A DNA stretch of 64,000 bases from an uncultured Alphaproteobacteria bacterium (GTDB lineage: Bacteria; Pseudomonadota; Alphaproteobacteria; RF32; CAG-239). The translations under genes and the position numbers were made by a program. The stretch lies in assembly GCA_944393175.1 (NCBI GenBank), contig CALXZH010000029.1, forward strand, positions 1 to 64,000, given 5' to 3'. Positions 54,831-63,776 of this stretch are shown here, one piece after another. Position 1 is the first letter of the stretch, and every line of letters begins with the position of its first letter. The notes under the pieces were generated by a model. It ran no database searches. It worked only from the letters and a program-made list of their open reading frames with translations, and was not told where the DNA came from.

Positions 54831-55610
54831 CTAGAACAGGAAAGTCAAACTGGCTTTGATGCCTGTCTCATTGACCTTCACTGTCAGGTCGCCTGGTTTG
54901 TCCACCTCATAGGTGCGCCAGCTTCCCGAAATTGTCAGGTAAATCGGACATTTGATGCTATAGGGCTTTTTGTCCCTAAGCTGACCGTCGCGGCCATACA
55001 GTTTGACTGTCGGTCGCTTGGTCGTGTTCCCGATCTTAATTTTCAATCCGCCGTTTACCCCCAAAGTCAGCGCATTGCTGTGCTGATTGTGGTTACGCGG
55101 TTCACCGTCGAACACCACGCCGGTGTCGACCGTAAAATATTTGTAACCGACTGTTGGGCCGGCGAAAATTTTAAAAGTTTCGCTTCCGAATTCGAAGTTT
55201 TCTCTTGCCTCAACGCCGTAAGACGTATAAGACAATCCGTCAACCTCTACCTGCCCTGCATATACAAAGGCTTCCGGCGCGAAACATCTAATCCCAGCTC
55301 CCTGGTAGCCAACTTTCAATCCGGCTTCGTAGCCGTGGTTGAAGTTGTAACCTCCTTCAGCTCCGATAAGGAAACCACGGCGGTTAGTAACTTCCAACTT
55401 GTTTGAAGTTGGCTGGTTTTCAGTTTGCCAAGCAAAGTCCTTATTGGCTTTGTCGGCAATAGAGGCCTGAATGGCTTTTAAGTTAAGCACATTCAAGCGG
55501 TCAAGCTGAGTCTGGGTTAATGACTGTGCTGCAGTGTTTGCAGCGAAAAAGAATGAAATAACTGTTGCGAAAATAGCAACCGCGTAGGTTGCAAAATTTT
55601 TCTGTGTCAT
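54831..55610 (-). CDS. Outer-membrane beta-barrel protein of the lipoprotein cassette
   Basis: 259 aa. The signal peptide ends near FFAANTAAQS. A helical stretch (LTQTQLDRLNVLNLKAIQASIADKANKDF) is followed by barrel-like strands (GFLIGAEGGYNFNHGYEAGLKVGYQG, FKIFAGPTVGYKYF, ALTLGVNGGLKIKI) and a C-terminal aromatic residue (SLTFLF). The leader has no Shine-Dalgarno site and is A-rich. It lies 44 bases after the 629-aa lipoprotein gene and is probably co-transcribed, so the two may work together at the surface. Confidence 0.8.
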   Translation of the reverse strand: MTQKNFATYAVAIFATVISFFFAANTAAQSLTQTQLDRLNVLNLKAIQASIADKANKDFAWQTENQPTSNKLEVTNRRGFLIGAEGGYNFNHGYEAGLKVGYQGAGIRCFAPEAFVYAGQVEVDGLSYTSYGVEARENFEFGSETFKIFAGPTVGYKYFTVDTGVVFDGEPRNHNQHSNALTLGVNGGLKIKIGNTTKRPTVKLYGRDGQLRDKKPYSIKCPIYLTISGSWRTYEVDKPGDLTVKVNETGIKASLTFLF

Positions 55611-55654
55611 AAGGCTTTTATTTTTATTGTTTTTATTTTTTGTTTTTTTTATTC

Positions 55655-57544
55655 TTATTTAACAAGGCAATTGATGCTGAAAACATCAGTTACCTTGTCG
55701 TCAACATTGAAACAAGTCACGGTCAGAATCTTCTTACCGTTAATTGTTTCAAATTTTTCAGTGTAGTCAACTACCGGTGTCGGTTTTGCGGTGTTGTCTT
55801 TTGTGAAATTCTTGATACCGCTAGCTACCGCTAACTGATCACTCATTTCAACAGCAAAGTTAACACCTATCTTGGTTTCTACCAAGACCGTCCAACCATT
55901 AGCATCGATGTCAATGGAAGCAGGGTATACTATACCATCTTTATAAGCTCCTGCAGACTTACGAGAATCATCGTATATCTGATCAAAGCTCATAAATGCT
56001 GAAGATACCGTCTTCCATTTCTTATCAATAACACGGAGCTGGCCTTTTGTTGTCCGAACAGTCAGACAAGTGTGCCAAACAACGTTGTTGTTGATTGTCT
56101 CGAAGATACGGGTCACTCCGATAACACCGGTGATTTCACCCCATTCGCTAGGAATGGTGTTTTCATCGGCAACAGGAGTGGTCTCTTCGTTCTCGTCCTT
56201 GTTCTCGTCCTCTGCCGGAGTTTCCGGTTCCTCCTTGGGTAACTCCCGAACTACGTTCACAATACCATCAGTGTGGAAGTTCTGATGGTTGAAAAGAATG
56301 TTAGCTTTAACGACGTTGCGTTCATAGCTGTTCTTTTCATCCTTTGTGGTCGTCTGTTCGTGGTTCCCCGGTGTTACACTCTCCTCAGGTGCGAGGAAAG
56401 TGAAACTCTTACCGTTGATGAGGATGTAACCCTCATGGTGGTAAGAGGTGAGAACCTCGTCGAAATCACTAAATGAGAAGGTGGTCATAGTGGTGACCTT
56501 GCGTCTCATTGCCACAACGCCTTTGGAGGCGTTGGAATCAGAGCATTTCTCATACTCGGTCGCAGACGTAGTCTTTGACCAAGTAGTTGACTTCGACGGA
56601 CCTTCCGTCTTAGCCGGGGCGGTCCACTCAGTAGGAAAGCTCCATCCGAATGGCATAGCCATCCAGAAGTCGATCTCCTCTGTTTCTCCGTTGTTCCATG
56701 TACACAACAGAGTCATAAATGACTTCTGCTGGTCCATGTCAAACCAACGAGTTACGAAAGTAGCATCTACGATGCTTTCTTTCTCAACTGTCGGTTCTTC
56801 TTCGGGGATCGTATCCTGCGGCTCTTCGGGAATTTCCGGCTCTTCCTCTACCTGTTGGTAAAGGAAAGTTCCGCGAACCGTGAAGGTTTTTTCGAAACTC
56901 TTTTTACCACTGAGGCTAACCTCAGTGTAATATGCCTTGTGAGGCATAGCAAAAGAATCACGTTCAATCTTATTGGCTTCATCAGCCATTTCGACGAACT
57001 TCACAGTGGTTAATTCCGGCATAGCTTTGATTGAGTCAATGCTGACATAAGCCAGCTGTGACTTTTCGCCATCGATGTACACGTAGCCATTCAGCCAACG
57101 TGTTGACATTTCGATGGTGGTCTCAGCGAAAACCTCTGTAATGGCTCTGTCGTGAGCAAATACAGTTGTATCTGCCTTTGACAAAGCGTCGCAGAGATCC
57201 TCAACTTCTTCACCGAGAGTTACCTCTGCTGCGTCGAAAGATTTGGACTCACGGAGGACTTCTTTAACTGACCAGTTTATAGTTGCAGGTAGCTTCACCC
57301 GCAAAGATTTCTTTTCGTACTCTGTGTACTCTGTTACGGAAGTAACGTCGTCCACAAAGCTGTTTTCTTTCTCAACCCAGTTGTGCTCCAGGTAGGTATT
57401 ATCTACGCTGGTGCTAACTTCCGGGGTAATTGGATTTTCACGAGTTTCACCAATCAGGTCGGAACCTGAACATGAAGAGAAACTAACTGCTGCGCAGATC
57501 ACCATCATGATAGCGATAACTGCATAAAATCTTTTTGCTGCCAT
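55655..57544 (-). CDS. Large surface lipoprotein, paralogue of the 1169-aa protein
   Basis: 629 aa. Signal: hydrophobic residues 8-22, then Cys25 in FSSCSGSDLIGE, followed by an acidic stretch reminiscent of Bacteroidota lipoprotein export signals. Beta-rich body with a Pro/Glu hinge (about 235-255, EEEPEIPEEPQDTIPEEEP) and a second Glu/Pro hinge before residue 465. Residues 465-629 match the 1169-aa C-terminus: PSEWG, a ...YD..R..A block, YPASIDIDANGW, the EMSDQLAVASGIKNFT block and TAKPTP. The A-rich leader has no Shine-Dalgarno site. Function unknown. Confidence 0.8.
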   Translation of the reverse strand: MAAKRFYAVIAIMMVICAAVSFSSCSGSDLIGETRENPITPEVSTSVDNTYLEHNWVEKENSFVDDVTSVTEYTEYEKKSLRVKLPATINWSVKEVLRESKSFDAAEVTLGEEVEDLCDALSKADTTVFAHDRAITEVFAETTIEMSTRWLNGYVYIDGEKSQLAYVSIDSIKAMPELTTVKFVEMADEANKIERDSFAMPHKAYYTEVSLSGKKSFEKTFTVRGTFLYQQVEEEPEIPEEPQDTIPEEEPTVEKESIVDATFVTRWFDMDQQKSFMTLLCTWNNGETEEIDFWMAMPFGWSFPTEWTAPAKTEGPSKSTTWSKTTSATEYEKCSDSNASKGVVAMRRKVTTMTTFSFSDFDEVLTSYHHEGYILINGKSFTFLAPEESVTPGNHEQTTTKDEKNSYERNVVKANILFNHQNFHTDGIVNVVRELPKEEPETPAEDENKDENEETTPVADENTIPSEWGEITGVIGVTRIFETINNNVVWHTCLTVRTTKGQLRVIDKKWKTVSSAFMSFDQIYDDSRKSAGAYKDGIVYPASIDIDANGWTVLVETKIGVNFAVEMSDQLAVASGIKNFTKDNTAKPTPVVDYTEKFETINGKKILTVTCFNVDDKVTDVFSINCLVK

Positions 57545-57971
57545 AGCTTTACTTTATTTATTTTTTATTTTTTTTTACTTAATTAATAAAATCCCTCAAA
57601 TTTTCTGTAAGAGGGGGCTAAGGCTCCGGACAGTCGTAACTGAGAACCTTGGGTATTTCGACCAGTACATTGAGAACAAATAAGAATCATAAAAAACGCC
57701 AAAATAAAAAGCATTTCAAACAATAGCTTTATGATTTGAGTTTTTTCATTCTCGTGGAATAATTCACAATGTAATGGAATATAATGATATTTTGTCAATT
57801 ATCACTATACCACAAAATTGCTTAACAAACAATAAAATTCGTGCAAAAAACTTTGAAAATAAGCCAAATTTTGCGCAAATTCAGAGAAATAAAGGTGCAC
57901 AGAGGTTATAATTTGGTGAACGTTGTTCAACTCGGCGGAATCGTTTGGGTGGGGAAAAGGTGTTATAAAAT
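57545..57971 (-). other. Intergenic region upstream of the lipoprotein cassette
   Basis: The leader next to the ATG at 57544 is A-rich. A candidate minus-strand promoter is TTGTTT (57827-57832), a 17-base spacer and TATAGT (57804-57809). A 71-codon frame at 57583-57798 would start at the transcript's own 5' end and has no binding site, so I do not call it a gene. A GC-richer patch at 57600-57660 has no known feature. Confidence 0.45.
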
Positions 57972-58023
57972 GTGAAAAAAATGAGGATTTTCTTTGTTTA
58001 TTTGTCAAAATGTGACAAAATGC

Positions 58024-58051
58024 TTGCAAGCAAGTGCAAAAGTTTTATACT
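58024..58051 (+). promoter_or_regulatory. Putative promoter of the 312-aa gene
   Basis: TTGCAA at 58024-58029, a 16-base spacer and TATACT at 58046-58051. Transcription would start near 58058, downstream of the longest possible start codon, which supports the ATG at 58110. Confidence 0.5.
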
Positions 58052-58109
58052 TAGGGCAATTTTGAAATGTGAAAAAATTTTGTGCGCAAAAAAAGGTGTG
58101 TTTTGTGAA

Positions 58110-59048
58110 ATGAGGAAAGGTAACTTAACTGAAAAAATACAAAAATTATATCGGGCAAAATCCCCTGATTTGAAAAAAATAGTCATAGGCTTGGGGTTGG
58201 TGAGCGCGTTCGGGGCCGGATATCAGCTCAATGAAGCTCGTTGGCAAGCCTTGTCGGCGCAAAAAGATAAAACCCAAAATATGCAAAAAAATGCTTGCTC
58301 GCAAACAGCTAAAACTGCAACTTTCAGAGTGGATGAATTTACGCCGGAAGGAGTGAAAATAGCAGAACTGAACGCAATAGATAATTTGGGATTGGTTAAT
58401 CCCGACTCGGCAAAGTTTTTGGCCTATAAAACAGATAGCTTAAACCCTGCTAATGTGGCAAAAATTGCCAAACAAAAAAATAATAAAGGCGAGGTTATTG
58501 CTGATAAACTCAGTTTCGGCGAAATCGAAAAGATGAAAAATAATTTGGCTTTGGCTATGAGCGCTTGCGATACCTTAAAAGGCGAAAAATTTTTGAAAGC
58601 CAAAAAACAATATTATGATTTGGTCTGTATGGAAATTTATAAATGCGCGAAATATGGCGCAAATCCAGATTTGTGGCACAAAAATGACCAACAGTTAAGG
58701 CTAACAGTGCTGAAAAAAGTCGGTTTGATGAATGTAAGACTAAATGTGTTGAAAAAGCTTAAAACTAAGTCAGCTTACCCTGAAGATGAGTTTATTCGCG
58801 ACTTTTATCGGGCGAGAATGGCTGCATCTTTGCGGCAGGAAAGAAAAGTCAGAAAAGAAATAAATGACAGCGTAAACAGCCTGATTATCGCCAGCAATCA
58901 AGTGGCAAAAAAAGCTTTGAAAAGTAAAAAAGATTCTTTGAAAAAAGCTCTCTATATCGCGGCGGAAAATAAACAAAAGGTGCAGGCGGATAGTTTGATT
59001 AAAACCTTTTGTTTTAGAAATCTGAAAAATTCTCGTTGGGGACAATAG
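58110..59048 (+). CDS. Hypothetical membrane-anchored helical protein
   Basis: 312 aa from the ATG at 58110. A membrane segment lies at residues 20-38 (KKIVIGLGLVSAFGAGYQ). The rest is highly charged and helical, with many Lys and repeated DSL motifs near the C-terminus (KKDSLKKALYIAAENKQKVQADSLI). The Shine-Dalgarno site is weak (AAGGTG 15 bases away). A frame extends upstream to 57972 but crosses the likely promoter. I do not recognise the family. It borders the foreign-looking cassette and may or may not belong to it. Confidence 0.65.
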   Translation: MRKGNLTEKIQKLYRAKSPDLKKIVIGLGLVSAFGAGYQLNEARWQALSAQKDKTQNMQKNACSQTAKTATFRVDEFTPEGVKIAELNAIDNLGLVNPDSAKFLAYKTDSLNPANVAKIAKQKNNKGEVIADKLSFGEIEKMKNNLALAMSACDTLKGEKFLKAKKQYYDLVCMEIYKCAKYGANPDLWHKNDQQLRLTVLKKVGLMNVRLNVLKKLKTKSAYPEDEFIRDFYRARMAASLRQERKVRKEINDSVNSLIIASNQVAKKALKSKKDSLKKALYIAAENKQKVQADSLIKTFCFRNLKNSRWGQ

Positions 59049-59353
59049 TCTGCCTTTAATCGTATGCGTCTTCCTTATACTCATAAAAAACAAAATTTGT
59101 GGGTAGAATCGAAGGGTTAGAATTTTTTGCTTGAAGAATCAATAGATATGTTATAGATTCGCGGCAGTTTGAGCGGATGCGCTCTTTTGAGCCTGACTTC
59201 CGGCTGCTCCGCGGATTTTGCGGTGTCGGGGTGTGCGAATCGCCATGCTGTCGATGCTCCTTAAAACGCGTTATAGCCGATGAGGTGACTATGGCCGCAA
59301 GTGGGCGTATCCTTAGTTTTAACCTTAATAGCTAATAGGAGCTTATATATACC
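59049..59353 (+). promoter_or_regulatory. Structured leader of ppdK with two mini-ORFs
   Basis: An extended -10 promoter is likely: TTGAAG at 59131-59136 and TG-T-TATAGA at 59149-59157. The following 190 bases are GC-richer than the surroundings and hold several hairpins: GAGCG-GATG-CGCTC followed by TTTT, then CCGC-GGATTTT-GCGG. Two tiny frames follow, 59245-59283 (12 residues, MLSMLLKTRYSR) and 59291-59335 (14 residues, MAASGRILSFNLNS, with GAGGTG upstream). The second ends 18 bases before the ppdK ATG. No known riboswitch is recognised. Confidence 0.5.
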
Positions 59354-62023
59354 ATGACAAAATGGGTTTATACATTCGGCAATGGCAAAGCTGAAGGCGA
59401 TGCCACCATGCGTAATCTCCTCGGCGGTAAAGGTGCTAACCTTGCTGAAATGAACAAGGTCGGCTTGCCGGTTCCTCCGGGATTTACTGTTACTACAGAA
59501 GTTTGCACTTACTACTACAACAATAACCACACCTATCCGGCTGACCTCAAAGAACAAGTTAAAGAAGCTGTTGCCGGTGTTGAAAAAATTATGGGCAAAA
59601 AATTTGCCGATGCTAACAACCCGTTGCTGTTCTCCGTTCGTTCAGGCGCAAGAGTTTCTATGCCGGGTATGATGGATACCGTTTTGAACCTCGGTTTGAA
59701 CGATGAAACAGTTAAGGCTTTGGCTAAAGCTTCCGGCAGTGAACGTTTTGCTTACGACTCTTATCGTCGTTTCTTGCAAATGTTCTCTGACGTGGTTTTG
59801 GGCGCTGATCTCGACCTCTATGAAGAAGCTCTCGAAAATATGAAAAAATCTAAAGGCTATAAATCTGATACAGATTTGACCGCCGAAGATTTGAAAGAAC
59901 TCGTTAAAGAATACAAAGAAATCGGTCAAAAATTGGGTAAAGTTGTTCCGCAAGATCCTTGGGATCAATTGTGGGCAGGTATCGGCGCCGTATTCGGTTC
60001 TTGGATGGTTGACCGTGCTATTACCTATCGTAAATTAAACAATATTCCGGGTGACTGGGGTACTGCCGTTAACGTTCAAACCATGGTATTCGGTAATGCC
60101 GGTGATGACTGCGCTACCGGTGTTTGCTTCTCTCGTGACCCGGCTACCGGTGAAAACGTTTACTACGGTGAATATCTGGTTAACGCTCAAGGTGAAGACG
60201 TTGTTGCCGGTATTCGTACACCGCAACCGATGGCTTCTAAAGGCGACGGTACTTCTTTGGAAGAAAAATGGCCGAACCTTTATAAAGAATTGGTTGATGT
60301 TCGTAACAACCTCGAAGCTCACTACAAAGATATGCAAGATATGGAATTCACCATTGAACACGGTAAACTCTGGATGTTGCAATGCCGTAACGGTAAACGT
60401 ACCGCTGCCGCTGCCGTTCGTATGGCCGTAGAAATGGTTGAAGAAGGCTTGCTCAATAAAGAAGAAGCTATTATGCGCGTCGGTGCTGACCAACTCGACC
60501 AATTGTTGCACCCGATGCTCGACCCGAAAGCTAAGAAAAATGTTATTGCTACCGGTTTGCCGGCTTCTCCTGGAGCTGCTGTCGGCCGTGCAGTATTCAA
60601 TGCTGAAGATGCTGAAGCTTGGGCCGCAAGAGGTGAAAAAGTTATCCTTATTCGTAACGAAACCAGCCCTGAAGATATTGGTGGTATGCACGCTTCTCAA
60701 GGTGTTATTACCGCTCGCGGCGGTATGACCTCTCACGCAGCCGTTGTTGCTCGCGGTATGGGTACTCCTTGCGTTTCCGGTTCTCACGAAATCCATATCG
60801 ACTATGCTAAAAAAACTATGACAACCGATAAAGGCGTTGTTATTAAAGAAGGTGATTGGGTTTCTTTGGACGGTGCTAAAGGTCAAATCATTGAAGGTCA
60901 AGTTCCGACCGTTGCCGCTGACACCAACTCCGGTAACTTCGGTAAATTGATGTCTTGGGTTGATGAAATCCGCACTATGGAAGTTCGTGCTAATGCCGAA
61001 ACTCCGAAAGATGCTAAACAAGCTCGCGAATTCGGTGCTCAAGGTATCGGTTTGGCTCGTACGGAACACATGTTCTTCGATGCTGACCGTATTCCGGATA
61101 TGCGCGCTATGATCTTGTCTGATAATGAAGAAGGTCGTCGTGCCGCTTTGGCTCGTTTATTGCCTTACCAAAAACAAGACTTCAAAGATTTGTTCAAAAT
61201 TATGGACGGTCTGCCGGTTAACGTTCGTTTGCTCGACCCGCCTCTCCACGAGTTCTTACCGCACACTGATGCCGAAATGCAAGAACTCGCTAACAAGATG
61301 GGTATGACTTTGGAAAAAGTTAAACAACGTGCAAACGCTTTGCATGAAGCTAACCCGATGCTTGGTCACCGTGGTTGCCGTTTGCCGATTACCTATCCGG
61401 AAATCTGCGAAATGCAAACTCGTGCTATCTTGGAAGCCGCTTTGGAATGCGAAGCTGAAGGCGTTAAAGTTATGCCTGAAATCGAAGTTCCTTTGACCGG
61501 TTCTAAGAAAGAACTCGATATTGTTAAAAACATTATCGATACAACCGCTGAAAAAGTCTTCGCCGAAAAAGGTAAGAAGATTAAATATGAAGTCGGTTCT
61601 ATGATTGAATTGCCGCGTGCCGCTTTGAAAGCTGATGAATTGGCTAAATCTGCTGAATTCTTCGGCTTTGGTACAAACGACTTGACTCAAACCACTTTGG
61701 GTATGAGCCGTGATGATACCGGCGCAATCCTCGATGAATATCGTGCTCGCGGTGTTTATGTTGCTGATCCGTTCGCATCTATTGATGTTGAAGGCGTTGG
61801 TATGTTGGTTAAGATGGCTTGTGAAAAAGCTCGCAAATCTAACCCGCACATCACTTTGGGTGTTTGCGGTGAACATGGTGGCGATCCGGCATCTATCAAC
61901 TTCTTCCAAACATGCGACATGGATTATGTTTCATGCTCTCCGTTCCGTGTTCCGGTAGCTCGCTTGGCTGCTGCTCAAGCCGCTGTCAAATACGGTAAAA
62001 CAGCTGGTAAAAAAGCTGCTTAA
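59354..62023 (+). CDS. ppdK: Pyruvate, phosphate dikinase
   Basis: 889 aa, normal length. An N-terminal ATP-grasp domain (GGKGANLAEMNKVGLPVPPGF), the swivelling phosphohistidine domain with His461 in GGMTSHAAVVARGMGTPCVSG, and a C-terminal PEP/pyruvate barrel (GFGTNDLTQTTLGMSRDD, GVCGEHGGDPAS) are all intact. It interconverts PEP and pyruvate with ATP/AMP and pyrophosphate, and can run as a PPi-saving glycolytic step. Codon use is strongly biased, with C-ending and T-ending preferred codons, so high expression is likely. TAGGAG precedes the ATG. Confidence 0.97.
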   Translation: MTKWVYTFGNGKAEGDATMRNLLGGKGANLAEMNKVGLPVPPGFTVTTEVCTYYYNNNHTYPADLKEQVKEAVAGVEKIMGKKFADANNPLLFSVRSGARVSMPGMMDTVLNLGLNDETVKALAKASGSERFAYDSYRRFLQMFSDVVLGADLDLYEEALENMKKSKGYKSDTDLTAEDLKELVKEYKEIGQKLGKVVPQDPWDQLWAGIGAVFGSWMVDRAITYRKLNNIPGDWGTAVNVQTMVFGNAGDDCATGVCFSRDPATGENVYYGEYLVNAQGEDVVAGIRTPQPMASKGDGTSLEEKWPNLYKELVDVRNNLEAHYKDMQDMEFTIEHGKLWMLQCRNGKRTAAAAVRMAVEMVEEGLLNKEEAIMRVGADQLDQLLHPMLDPKAKKNVIATGLPASPGAAVGRAVFNAEDAEAWAARGEKVILIRNETSPEDIGGMHASQGVITARGGMTSHAAVVARGMGTPCVSGSHEIHIDYAKKTMTTDKGVVIKEGDWVSLDGAKGQIIEGQVPTVAADTNSGNFGKLMSWVDEIRTMEVRANAETPKDAKQAREFGAQGIGLARTEHMFFDADRIPDMRAMILSDNEEGRRAALARLLPYQKQDFKDLFKIMDGLPVNVRLLDPPLHEFLPHTDAEMQELANKMGMTLEKVKQRANALHEANPMLGHRGCRLPITYPEICEMQTRAILEAALECEAEGVKVMPEIEVPLTGSKKELDIVKNIIDTTAEKVFAEKGKKIKYEVGSMIELPRAALKADELAKSAEFFGFGTNDLTQTTLGMSRDDTGAILDEYRARGVYVADPFASIDVEGVGMLVKMACEKARKSNPHITLGVCGEHGGDPASINFFQTCDMDYVSCSPFRVPVARLAAAQAAVKYGKTAGKKAA

Positions 62024-62042
62024 TTCACGGATTTGAAGTGAT

Positions 62043-62081
62043 ACAAAAAACGGTCTGTTAATTAACAGGCCGTTTTTTTTT
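62043..62081 (+). terminator. Terminator after ppdK
   Basis: AACGGTCTGTTAA and TTAACAGGCCGTT pair, followed by a T-run. Confidence 0.85.
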
Positions 62082-62199
62082 GTGCCCAAGAGTTATGGAA
62101 TAGTTGGGCGATTTTTTTTGTTAATATTTCAATGTTTTACGTATCATTAACAGGGAGATGTTTATAAAATTAATCAAAAGTTTTAGGAAAGAGGCAAAG

Positions 62200-63615
62200 A
62201 TGAAAAAAGAAAATTTTAGCTCACGCTGGGGATTCATTTTGGCGGCTGCAGGGTCAGCCATCGGCTTGGGAAATATTTGGAGGTTTCCTTATTTGGTCGG
62301 ACAATATGGCGGGTTGAGCTTTATTTTGCTCTATCTCCTCATTATACTTTTTATTTGTAATCCGTTGATGGTCTCAGAAATTGCACTCGGGCGCGCCTCT
62401 AAAAGCAACTTTGTCGATGCTTATAAAGTCATTGGGCAAAAACTTGGGATGAAACATCTTAAATTGTGGTCGTTTTTTGGCGGTTGGACTGCCTTTGCCG
62501 GTATTACGATGATTATTTCTTTTTATTACTTGGTGGCCGGTTGGGTCTTATATTATTTGCTCGAATCTTTAACCGGAGATTTGCTCCAGATTAGGCCTGA
62601 AAATTTATCCGCCACTTTCGACGGACTTAGCCAAAGTTTTTCAACCCAATATACGTGTGGGCTTATCTTTATGTTTGTGACGGCAATGATTGTGATTGCA
62701 GGGGTTAAACAAGGAATTGAAAAGTCCGGTATTATCTTAATGCCGATTTTGTTTGTGATTTTTCTTATTCTTTCGGCGCAATCGGTTTGTTTGGATGGGG
62801 CTGAACAAGGTGTGCAATTTCTTCTTACTCCGGATTGGAGCTATTGGGGATTTGAAGAACAAGGCTTTAACTGGAACAGGTTGTTTGAAACCTTTGTGGC
62901 GGCTCTGGGGCAGGCCTTTCTCTCTTTGTCTTTGGGCTTTGGCATTTTGCTCGTTTATGGTTCATATTTGTCACCTAAAGAAAATTTGTTTCAATCAGTT
63001 AAAAGTATTGAAATTTTTGATACTTTGGCCGCGGTTTTAAGCGCCGTGATTATTATTCCGGCCGTTTTTGCCGCAGGTCTTCCGCCGACTTCGGGACCGG
63101 GGTTGACTTTTATTTCTCTGCCGTTAGTGTTTCAACAATTATCCGGCGGACAAGTTTGGTCAATCGCTTTTTATTTGCTTTTAGCATTGGCAACAATTAC
63201 CTCGACGATTTCTATCTTTGAGGCTCTCACCAATCTGTTTATGGATAAGTTAAAAATGCAACGCTTCGGAGCAGTGGTGTTGGTGACCGCAATCAGCTGT
63301 TTGGGTTTTACTGCGGTGACGGCATCTTTTTCGGGCGTTTGGGGGATTAAAATTTTGGGGCGCAATATCTTTGAGCTCTTTGATTGGCTTTCCTCGACAT
63401 TTACTGCCGCTATTGTGTCTTTAACGATTGCTTTGTTTGTCGGCTATTCGGCCATGAAGGCAATTATTCATAATATTCGCCGCTCGGCTGTGGTGACTTC
63501 TCGCTTTACGCGCTACTTTTTAGTGACGTTGCGCGTGTTGGCACCGGTGAGCCTGGGCTTGCTTTTGTTTTTGGCGGTTTATCACACCTTTGGGGTTTAT
63601 TTGTTCCAAAACTAA
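62200..63615 (+). CDS. SNF-family sodium-dependent transporter
   Basis: 471 aa from the ATG at 62200, which has GAGG upstream. The first helix carries the family signature WGFILAAAGSAIGLGNIWRFPYLVGQYGG, including the unwound substrate and Na+ site. About 12 membrane helices follow, with the second repeat beginning near FVAALGQAFLSLSLGFGIL. Bacterial members (MhsT, LeuT, TnaT) take up amino acids with sodium. The substrate is not predictable by eye. Confidence 0.93.
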   Translation: MKKENFSSRWGFILAAAGSAIGLGNIWRFPYLVGQYGGLSFILLYLLIILFICNPLMVSEIALGRASKSNFVDAYKVIGQKLGMKHLKLWSFFGGWTAFAGITMIISFYYLVAGWVLYYLLESLTGDLLQIRPENLSATFDGLSQSFSTQYTCGLIFMFVTAMIVIAGVKQGIEKSGIILMPILFVIFLILSAQSVCLDGAEQGVQFLLTPDWSYWGFEEQGFNWNRLFETFVAALGQAFLSLSLGFGILLVYGSYLSPKENLFQSVKSIEIFDTLAAVLSAVIIIPAVFAAGLPPTSGPGLTFISLPLVFQQLSGGQVWSIAFYLLLALATITSTISIFEALTNLFMDKLKMQRFGAVVLVTAISCLGFTAVTASFSGVWGIKILGRNIFELFDWLSSTFTAAIVSLTIALFVGYSAMKAIIHNIRRSAVVTSRFTRYFLVTLRVLAPVSLGLLLFLAVYHTFGVYLFQN

Positions 63616-63776
63616 ATGTGTTATAAAATTTTAATGGAAGTTTGTTCTTGGAAGTGATTTTTTTTTGAATATATTAAAATGACTCGTTACGCGAAGTGAG
63701 ATTTTTGTACGGACTAATTGACAAGACAGGCTTCGTTTGCTATCTCACTTATACATGTTTTTATTGAGGAAAATTG
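63616..63776. repeat. Intergenic stretch with a nine-base inverted repeat
   Basis: AAGTGAGAT near 63694-63702 pairs with ATCTCACTT near 63741-63749, around a 38-base loop. The left side carries CGCGAAGTG, also found near 40650. No gene seen; GAGGAAAATTG at its end is the binding site for the next gene. Confidence 0.45.

Noticed and set aside
57583-57798. 71-codon minus-strand frame upstream of the lipoprotein gene
   Set aside because: Its start coincides with the predicted transcript start, there is no binding site, and the C-terminal sequence is not conserved in appearance; kept only as an intergenic note.
59049-59353. tmRNA, RNase P RNA or SRP RNA in the ppdK leader
   Set aside because: None of the hallmark conserved blocks of these RNAs is present.
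60035-61069. 344-codon minus-strand frame inside ppdK
   Set aside because: A mirror frame caused by the strong codon bias of ppdK, with no start signal and no plausible protein.
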